Origin: Neoscytalidium dimidiatum
Lineage: Eukaryota > Ascomycota > Dothideomycetes > Botryosphaeriales > Botryosphaeriaceae
NCBI GenBank assembly: GCA_037367355.1
Contig: CM074699.1
Location: 1,178,001 to 1,242,000 of the forward strand
Length of the DNA stretch: 64,000 bases
Direction: 5' to 3'
Position numbers and translations under genes: made by a program. This document shows, piece by piece, positions 56,971 through 64,000 of this stretch. Each line of letters begins with the position of its first letter. Within the stretch, counting starts at the first letter, position 1. The notes beneath the pieces are model-generated. The model was given only the letters and a program-made list of their open reading frames with translations, did not search any database and was not told the origin of the DNA.

Positions 56971-57119
56971 TTAGGTCGGGCCGGACTATAAATTAAGATT
57001 ATAGTCCCTACGTTCTAACCCGGGTCGGCATAGGGTCGATACGGGGTCGACAACTTAGTGGCTTGGCGCTCGGGGAATTTTGCTGATATAATAAAACACT
57101 GAACGCCATTTATCACTTA

Positions 57120-58019
57120 CTCTCGCCTAGAAGGAGGCATTGGCGATTGCGTCAGCTATGGCCTCTGTAAGAGGAGCATCAACTGTAGTGCTCGTATCGA
57201 TATTCGTAGGGCTAGCTATTGTAACGGCGGTACACGGCTTATTTGGAGCCTCTGGAGCCTTACCCTCTTGGTATCTTCAGATGAGAGAGACGCGATCGTC
57301 GATATTACTAACACTAGCCGGCGCGCCGTTCACCAGGTCCTTCAGGTGGTCATTAATATTGGCAAAATCAGGGCTGCCAGGCTCTAGAGAGAACGTAGTC
57401 GTGAGCGTCCTGTACGACGCATGGACCGTAGCGGAGCCAAACACCTCATATACGTGGCTGCGAGGGAGGTGAGTCCGTTATAAGCGCTCCTCGTCAGCCT
57501 GGATCCGGTGCCCATAGAGAGCCTGTAGCCGGCAATGGGCGTTTCGGTACGTGTGTTTATATATTACAGTGCTACGATGACCAAGTTTCGAAACCATTGT
57601 TATCGTATAGATTATTATATTCTCTAGTTTGGGCTCCTCCAGGCTCTTGCGGAGGAGCCGGCGAGATGGTGCGCGCACGCCTTGTCCCGCCGGCCCCGCT
57701 AGCCACACTTGTATTGCTTGCGACTCCGGCTGCATTAAATCCTGCGTGGCATTATCGTCCGGCACCGTGTATAACCCTGCGAGGGCTCCTGCGACTCCTG
57801 CGGATTGATGGGATCCAGAGAGGTAGTAGAGGGAAGGACTCGCTCAACCCCTCGCCGGTAGCCACAGCCACCTGAGTGGCCGTCTTTATAACCTCCGGAG
57901 GCACTGAGAAAGGCTTATTGGCCTTCTTCATACCCTTGGAGGTTGTAGGAGGCTCCGTGGCCTCCCTATGCTTGTCGGAGACCTTAGAGGCGCGCATTGG
58001 GCGGCTTCTTTTGGACGGC
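57120..58019 (-). pseudogene. Degenerate minus-strand gene of unknown family
   Basis: From an ATG at 58019 (MPSKRSRPMRASKVSDKHRE) a basic, Ser/Thr/Pro-rich protein reads cleanly to about 57830. The frame then shifts by one base into a continuing open frame (GLYTVPDDNATQDLMQPES and beyond), meets TAA near 57480, and reads on as SHVYEVFGSATVHASYRTL and FANINDHLKDLVNG before an in-frame TGA near 57280 and an Ala/Thr-rich end (LTEAIADAIANA). Unmodelled introns could explain some of the breaks, but the combination of shifts and stops next to RIP-like sequence favours a broken gene. Family not recognised. A plus-strand frame at 57140-57472 overlaps and is less protein-like. Confidence 0.4.
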
Positions 58020-58293
58020 ATGATATACAACACCAAGAAAACGTATGAGACGACAAGCTTAACCAATTTGACGAGGTTTGGTAGGGGTTGGACGCATTGT
58101 GTCCACGTATATCCATCTTATGTGAGATTCGCTTACAATGATGTTCCATGCAGATAACTAAGCGCCGCGCCCGGTCCCGCATAGGGGGAACTTGTATTTA
58201 AAGCGAAACTTGTTTTTCAAATTCTTTCTTTTCTGCCACTCACCCCGCCTATCAACCTATCCTATCGGTGGCTCCTCATCGATTTTGCGCACG

Positions 58294-58905
58294 ATGGACT
58301 TCAACGATCTCGAGATTGAGGGTCATACGTGGACCAACTGGGGCTACGTGATCTACCGCACCACGTACGCACCAGGTACCGATGCGCAATGGACAACTGC
58401 GCTGCGTAAGCTGGATGCGTACATGAAGCAAGAGGAAACGATGTCTAAGGACCCCGACGACAGACTCTCGAATTTCCGCTGGATTGAGATGAACGATGAA
58501 CGGCAGTTTTCCGGTGCCTCGATCGATGCAGTGCGGCAGCACTTTACCACGTGGGTGCGGAGCCGCGGCAAAGAGTCACTTCACGGCAATAGCCCGATGC
58601 ATACTGTATGCTTGGTCGTCGACGAGGAGGTACTCCGCTCCATCATGGACGCGCCGATGCCGCCGTGCCAAAAATACGACTACCGCGACTGGGCCCTTCA
58701 CTACGTCAAGCTCGTCGATGTCACCTTCGATCCGGCAACCCTTCCCAATTCGCCCGACTACTTGACCTACCGGGGTTGGTATAAGCTTGCTATCAACAAG
58801 CTCATCATTTACTACCTCGAAATGCGGGACATTGACGGCGACCCTAAAAAATACGCTCCACCGGCGTTCATGGGAGAGTACCCGCCATATTGCCCTCCAT
58901 ACTGA
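58294..58905 (+). CDS. Conserved fungal hypothetical protein
   Basis: An intact, intronless frame of 203 residues starting MDFNDLEIEGHTWTNWGY. It is rich in aromatic residues (Trp, Tyr) and charged residues, with features such as VIYRTTYAPGTD, FRWIEMNDERQFSGAS, VCLVVDEEVLRSIMDAP and a Tyr/Pro-rich end (GEYPPYCPPY). No signal peptide, membrane segment or catalytic motif is visible. I recognise the layout (opening D-x-E-x-x-G-H-T-W-T-N-W-G-Y) as that of a multi-copy family of uncharacterised proteins in filamentous ascomycetes; its function is unknown. Codon usage is GC3-rich and unlike the surrounding decayed DNA, so it is under constraint or recently arrived. An in-frame upstream stretch has no better start. 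Confidence 0.75.
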   Translation: MDFNDLEIEGHTWTNWGYVIYRTTYAPGTDAQWTTALRKLDAYMKQEETMSKDPDDRLSNFRWIEMNDERQFSGASIDAVRQHFTTWVRSRGKESLHGNSPMHTVCLVVDEEVLRSIMDAPMPPCQKYDYRDWALHYVKLVDVTFDPATLPNSPDYLTYRGWYKLAINKLIIYYLEMRDIDGDPKKYAPPAFMGEYPPYCPPY

Positions 58906-59147
58906 ATGGAATTGGCGATGCTGAACGCCATTTGGGGATGCGCTTCACTAAAAGATCGCTGTCACGAAAGATGAGCTATGTGCGGATCATTATTGAGAAA
59001 TTGCTCTAAGATTTATTCTAACGCTAGCTTTACATCGCGTCCTCTTGAATTTGAAGCCAGCTTTCTTCTCCTGCCGCACGTCTGCGGGCAAATGCATGAA
59101 TTTCGCCGCCGGCACGCGTGGTTGCAAAGCCGAAGACATGGCCTCTC
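58906..59147. other. Short spacer
   Basis: 3' side of the hypothetical gene and of the chitinase relic; the two are convergent. Nothing else seen. Confidence 0.5.
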
Positions 59148-62085
59148 TCAATCCAGCCCGCTGACGTCTATGTACATGTCTTCGGCATAGGCTTCGTTTA
59201 CGGCTAAGACCTGCAGAACTTGCAACCGATATTGAGGATCGTCAGAAGGCCTGTTGCCATCGACGTCTTAATCCTCGCGTATAAGCCGGATCTGGTGGAA
59301 GACCCGGGCTCGAGCGTACGAAGTGGCGCCCGCGGACAGATCCCGGATCCAACGGTCCCACCATAAGGCGGCATCGAACTGAGGTTGGTTCGCCTGTGCG
59401 TTGTTCCAGGTCTCAGCAAGCTCGATTTGATCCCGGATACCGTTCAGGATATTGTTCTGCTGTGGTTGGACCTGGCCGTAGCAGAAAGCAGTGTCAGTTC
59501 TCTCGGCAATGCGTGTTAGGAGCAGCTCAGATTTAGGATGTTAACTGGTGGAAATAATCGAAGATTTGTAGAATCTGCGAAAAGGATGCGTCAGCGCCAT
59601 TCTCTTGTTGCAATCTTAAGAGTAAACCGACACTTCGTATTCTGAGAAGTGCTCACTCAGGGTGCCCACAATCTGCCCGAAGAGTTTGTTCAGGATCTGA
59701 TGCAGTAAGTCAGCACCCGCCGCGCGTCGTGGATCGTTCACGTACTCACGCGCCATTTTAGACGATTCAAGCTAGCGCTCAGGAGGACAAAATTGTCTGG
59801 ATGAGCGGTACCCCCTATCCACCAGGAAATCCTCTCCATCGGGATGGGAAAGTTGTTTCCCCCAAGCTGCGGCGCTGCGTTCAGGACAGGTTGCGTCATG
59901 ACCTGGCGGAAAAAGGTGCACCGTAATGGGCCGACAGTGATTTGGGCGCCGGACGGCAGCCTGCCGTTGCCTGCGTCTTCAAAGAAATCTCGAGAAGAGA
60001 TCTGTCAAAGACGTGTTCGACTAAACATGTCGGTGTCAGTGAGGGGATGATTCAATTTCTTGCGCAGCATTGACACACCGTCGAAAGGATCAGGAGATAA
60101 TCCTTGTCCGTAGTCTAGCACACGAGTCCGATACAGAGAGACAACCAAGCGATCTCGGGACTTAAGTACATCATATGCTCGATCTGGAGAATCATCAGCC
60201 AAGGCACTCAGGATCAAGCAACCGGCCAAGCTTGCCAAGGATTGGATCGTCAATGAACATCTGACTGGGTGATTGCCACTGTTGATAATTTCCATCAGTT
60301 TCGTGTGGCGGCTCAAAAAAAATCATGCCCATGCTTACCGCCATCATCTGGTATCTTGCCGAGCTGGTAGTGCCGTCAGGATTTGTGCAGACGAAGTACC
60401 AATTCTTCTGCTCACCACGTTTTGACAATATATATGCTAGGTTCGATGAGAAGCCCTAAGTATCGCTACTCCGTTTCGTCTCGTTATAAAGGTATAGGCG
60501 CCGGCCTCGTAGTCTTTACCATACTCTCCCTTCTCAAGGTTATAGAGCTTACCGTCACACTTAATATTGTTCTCGGTGTTGCCTAAAGCCAACTGATTGT
60601 AGTAGTCTAGGTTATAGACTATATAATGCGCTATCTCTAATAGACCCTTCGTTAGGTAGTAGGGAAGTGCCTCAACGAAGTTAAGCGCAACACGCAAGCA
60701 CCTCGTCGCTAAGTATTTCATCATCACTACCTCCCGGATTACTTCTCGCGCCTTCTATATTTCCGTATACAGCTGCATCGTGAGCACGCTTTAGAGTAGC
60801 TGGTGGGCGGTCTTATCGCCGGATTTGGCGGCTCGTACGACAAGCGTCCTGGCTTCTTTGGCAAAGCGGTATGTTGACCGACTTATTCTACAAACCCCCT
60901 CTTGCTGAATATAAAGTTATCCCCAAAAGGGTCGGTGTAGACGGCGTTGCGTAGGAGCTGTATAAGGCCGTCACGATACTGTGTCAGTTCTGGGTTCTCG
61001 ACCTCTCGCCAAGTGTTGTATTTGGTCGTGTAGCAATTCGCCGGAGCGCCGCCCTTCTTCGCGCAGCCACTACTATACTTATCTATAGCCACGCGCACCT
61101 TTTCGGGTGGGCAACCGCTGCGGTAAAAGTTGTCCGCGTTGCGTCCTCTGCTGGCTAGGCTGTAGTTATCGTACTATTCGTAGTCGGCCTATTGCTCGTT
61201 ATCGTCAGCGCTATAGTAATAGTCGCGCTCCTGAACTTCGAACACGTCCGTATACGGGTTTATTGCATGCACATTGCAGACGGAGCCGCTAGAGCCTGTG
61301 GTTAAAGACGCTATGGTAATATTCTTGCACATGTCTGCCCATGAACACCCTCCTTAGTCATAATAGGGTGCCTAGCTCTATTCGCACTGCTCACATGGCA
61401 GATATGTGGGCTTAATTTAAGTAGTCTCGCAACATGCAGCCTAATATCTATAGAGGTTGTTGGGCCTCTTGCCTCTAATCGTTGGTAGAAGAACTTACTT
61501 GCTATTATTGCAGTACATCGAGTTTAAGCTAACCTCCCTCGTGCCAGTCGGGCATATAGGGTCGTATTTACCTAGAACCAACCGTTATGAACTGCCACGA
61601 ACGCGGTGCAATATCTTAAAGACTTACCGTTGTGATACATGTACCAGCTACACTTCGGCACTTTCTGGTCGGCCGGACAGTAGAGCGTATGGGCCCCGTC
61701 GCTATCGGAGCCGGACTGGTCTAACGTTAGTGCACCCTTCAGTACGCTATCGTTCTTACGCGGTGCCGCTTTCCAGCTAATAGGGCAAAATGATCCTATC
61801 TATTAGCGGGGAAGTTGACTGTTGAGAGTTTTCTACCGCCGTACCTTCGCCGTAGTTTGTCTACTTGCACTGCGCGTGCTTTACAGCATCCTTTACCGTT
61901 GTGCCGCCGTCACCGTCAGTTATGGCGAGCGCGGTGTGTTTCTACGTAGTAACTGTGTTAAGTGTCTTTGAGAAGGTCGCGTCCTTAGTATCGTGACTGA
62001 CCGCCCGCACTATGACGCCGCCGAGGCACAGACTCTGCGCGAACTCGGTTTTTATTTTGAACCTGTTAGTATGTGAGGGCGCTGT
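59148..62085 (-). pseudogene. Class V chitinase relic (C-terminal region), RIP-like decay
   Basis: On the minus strand the relic begins inside the end of a GH18 catalytic domain (FAQSLCLGGVIVRAVSHDT, where the usual VWA tryptophan is Arg). It continues through the cysteine-containing linker (HAQCK, NYGEG, CPADQKVPKCSWYMYHNG, then a recognisable intron and YDPICPTGT) and a long C-terminal extension (YSSGCAKKG, LIQLLRNAVYTDPFGD, GEQKNWYFVCTNPDGT, MFIDDPILGKLG, VLDYGQGLSPDPFDG, FFEDAGNGRLPSGAQIT, FDAALWWDRWIRDLS), ending with TGA at 59148-59150. In-frame stops include TAG at 61942-61944, 61861-61863, 61189-61191 and 61174-61176 and TAA at 59268-59270. Most stand where Trp would be expected (TGG to TAG). 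The signal peptide, LysM/chitin-binding and most of the GH18 domain are absent. The part below 60430 is much better preserved than the part above. Confidence 0.8.
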
Positions 62086-62307
62086 GGATGCCTGATAACT
62101 TGTGTAATGAAATTGGAGGTGAATTGACGGTCAGAATATAATGCCTCACTGACCGCCAAAAAGTGCGGTGTCGTCTTTGATACTGAGGCGGTTGTGTCCG
62201 TGTGAGGCTTCATCGGCGAGTGGACACAGAATCCGAATGAGAAAGAGTTTCAGGGATAAAGTGATAATCTACGTACTAGTACATCATGTCGTCCGCTTCT
62301 CTTCCGT
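62086..62307. other. Spacer upstream of the chitinase relic
   Basis: 220 bases between the truncated relic and the membrane-protein gene. The relic's 5' half should lie here but does not; no repeat border was recognised. Confidence 0.5.
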
Positions 62308-64000
62308 TCAACCATACCGCATATTCATGCGAACCCCGTCTCTTGCATCCTCCTCGATATCATTCTTGAAGACTATTTCCAGATTATTGTTCATCCTGTC
62401 CTGGCGTATACTTATCACCTCCTCAAATGCATTGCCAGTATCAATCCCTGCACCGGTATTCTTTAGTTTATCCGAACGACGAGAATTCATTGCCAGCGCC
62501 ACGAGCTCAGGGGTCGTATCCCATGCATTGGATTGTTCTCCGGTATGCATTGTGTAACAAAAATGGAAAATAGCCATGAGGCAGTATAGGGTTAAAACTG
62601 CTATGGCGGCTATCTGCGTTGAACTGCGATGATTGTACGCATATCCATTGACTGTTATTCGTGCTGTCAACTTCGTTGCATTCTCTTTCTCAGATTGTGT
62701 AATATCAAACGCCTCTCCTCCAGGGCCTAAGTAATTCTTTGGGAGGAATGCTTTGAGAAAGCTGTGAGGAAGCTCTTCTGCTGGATTTGATGTATCTGAG
62801 TCTTTTGCTCTGCCAGTAATTGAGATATTGTAAGAGGCGCGAGCAATGCCATTCAGCACCATCATAGTCACTATGTTCTCTACTATGACTGTTTTGAAGA
62901 TTGGATCTGGGGAGATAGGTGAATTCCACAGACCGGCAGTGTTTGCCATTTGTGAGAAAACCGTGTGGCTTTTAATTGCGGTGCTTGGATTGAGAAGTTT
63001 AGCCCAAGCTGCAGAAATGTTGATTTTCGGGAGATTGGTATTGATGATTCCGTTCAACAAATAATCATTGTGCCCTTCACCGAACGCGACCATAAGTCTG
63101 TTCCGTGTGGAGCTAGTTGTGCTAGGAATATATCGGCTGTCCAGGCTGCACGAGTAGATGCTATTGCCACCTGTTGACATGTTGTTGGTAGGAAAGACTG
63201 CAACCACATGAAGTGTACTGCCAGTTTCTTCTAAAGCATCTAGCCATATAAGATCCGGTGCATTCCTCGTTCCGAGATAATCTGAAATAGTCGAGATGAG
63301 TTGTGTGTCGTTGTAAACCGTGAACAAGGGGAAAGCGGCATTGGACGCTGGTAGATTGCCACCTTCGGGAGTGATGACCATGCTTTCCAATACCGGGAAT
63401 AGTATTCCTTGCTGGTATAAGCCCTGGTCTCTTATGTTCTGGGAGATGCAGTTAATTGCTACTGCCGGTTGGATGGCGTCAATGGAATATTTGGCATCTT
63501 TGCGGGACTATAGCCTCTTGCTCCTCTCCACATTGGCTGCCGCTATGGCCCAAAATCGTCCAACTTCAGATACGCTATCTGCAATAGTGGCCATCGGCAC
63601 TGTAGCCCTTGTGTAGGCGTCCGTGTACAGAGGGTGAACAATAATATCTGAGGCGCGTATTCGAAGCTCCATAAACCTTTGAGACTTAGAGCCGTCAATT
63701 AGTAGCCATTCCGGTAAGGTGCTACTCCGTCTGATCCTGCTCAAATAAGATGCGTAGCATTTGTCAATAATCTCCCAGCCACCATATGGACACGCTTGAT
63801 CTCCTGTATCAACCTCACAGTGTTCCCATTTGGCAGATGATTCCAGATGACTGGGGAATACATCTTCTTCCAGACCATTGAGCCAAATGACAGTGCCACC
63901 AGCAGGCCAGTCATCGAGCTGTGGACGCATTAATTGAGCGTTGGAAGGACCCACTGAAACTCCAAGGAGGGTGGAAATGATGAGAAATGCGACAAAATAA
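62308..64000 (-). pseudogene. Fungal membrane protein, 5' end outside the window, one in-frame TAG
   Basis: A minus-strand frame enters from the right edge with a hydrophobic helix (FVAFLIISTLLGVSVGPSN) followed by a large, probably extracellular domain (GGTVIWLNGLEEDVFP, CPYGGWEIIDKCYASY, VFPTNNMSTGGNSIYSC, several N-glycosylation sites). Near the C-terminus lies a second helix (IAAIAVLTLYCLMAIFHF) and a cytoplasmic tail of about 85 residues. This is the layout of a large fungus-specific family of unknown function. At 63508-63510 a TAG interrupts the otherwise uninterrupted 560-codon frame (RSKRL, stop, SRKDAKYS). It may be a disabling mutation, or a 66-nt intron from GTATCT at about 63573 to CTATAG would remove it in phase. 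I favour a real stop, because the removed piece looks like continuous helix, but I am not certain. Confidence 0.7.

Larger units (their letters stand above)
56448..57087. mobile_element. Candidate 640-bp MITE-like inverted-repeat element
   Basis: ATCAGCAAAATTCCCC at 56448-56463 and its exact reverse complement at 57072-57087 bound a 640-bp segment. Inside, a 9-bp AGAGGTTCC-type minisatellite on the left (56548-56604) faces its inverted counterpart on the right (56903-56970), so the arms are inverted in two places although the sequence between them is not. No transposase is encoded. The repeat ends with AT on both sides, compatible with a TA/AT target site as used by Tc1/mariner or pogo elements, but the family is not established. 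Confidence 0.5.

Overview
The window is nuclear DNA of a filamentous ascomycete (Pezizomycotina). Genes are interrupted by short introns of mostly 47 to 120 nt with GT..AG borders. The gene set is typical of moulds: the Woronin-body protein HEX1 (known only from filamentous ascomycetes), an RTA1-family exporter, a DUF3433 membrane protein, a cytochrome P450, a GH43 hydrolase, and relics of a class V chitinase carrying RIP-like stop codons. Class-level placement (Dothideomycetes or Eurotiomycetes would fit) is only a guess. I see no plasmid, phage, CRISPR array, rRNA gene or credible tRNA gene.

Layout. 1-31 kb is an accessory stretch with wide spacers: an epoxide-hydrolase-like enzyme, hex1, a 2-oxoglutarate/Fe(II) dioxygenase, an NmrA-like NAD(P)-binding protein, a microsomal P450, a large DUF3433 membrane protein, a small secreted protein, an asparagine-synthetase-like amidotransferase, a secreted GH43 glycosidase and an RTA1-family transporter. 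Several of these are the kind of tailoring enzymes found in secondary-metabolite loci, but no PKS, NRPS or terpene synthase lies here. 34-49 kb is a dense housekeeping block: transaldolase, Cu/Zn superoxide dismutase, Tudor-SN, RIO1 kinase, ATG17 and the F-box/WD40 sulfur regulator sconB/MET30. ATG17 and sconB are divergent and share a 1.15-kb upstream region. 49-64 kb is gene-poor, repeat-rich and partly decayed: a 69-bp tandem duplication, a 33-bp minisatellite reading frame, an NYN/CCCH-associated domain protein, a 640-bp inverted-repeat element, a degenerate minus-strand gene, one intact orphan gene, a 3-kb chitinase relic and a membrane-protein gene that runs off the right edge with one in-frame TAG.

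Genes working together. Transaldolase (NADPH supply through the pentose phosphate pathway) and SOD1 (superoxide removal) are adjacent and both serve redox balance. ATG17 (autophagy initiation) and sconB (SCF ubiquitin ligase of sulfur metabolite repression) both act in nutrient response. The most unusual observation is at hex1: an in-frame, spliced extension of about 281 codons precedes the conserved HEX1 start, and the roughly 1-kb spliced leader that contains it has no ATG in any frame.

Exon borders were assigned by eye from splice motifs, phase and protein continuity. They may be off by a few bases where noted.
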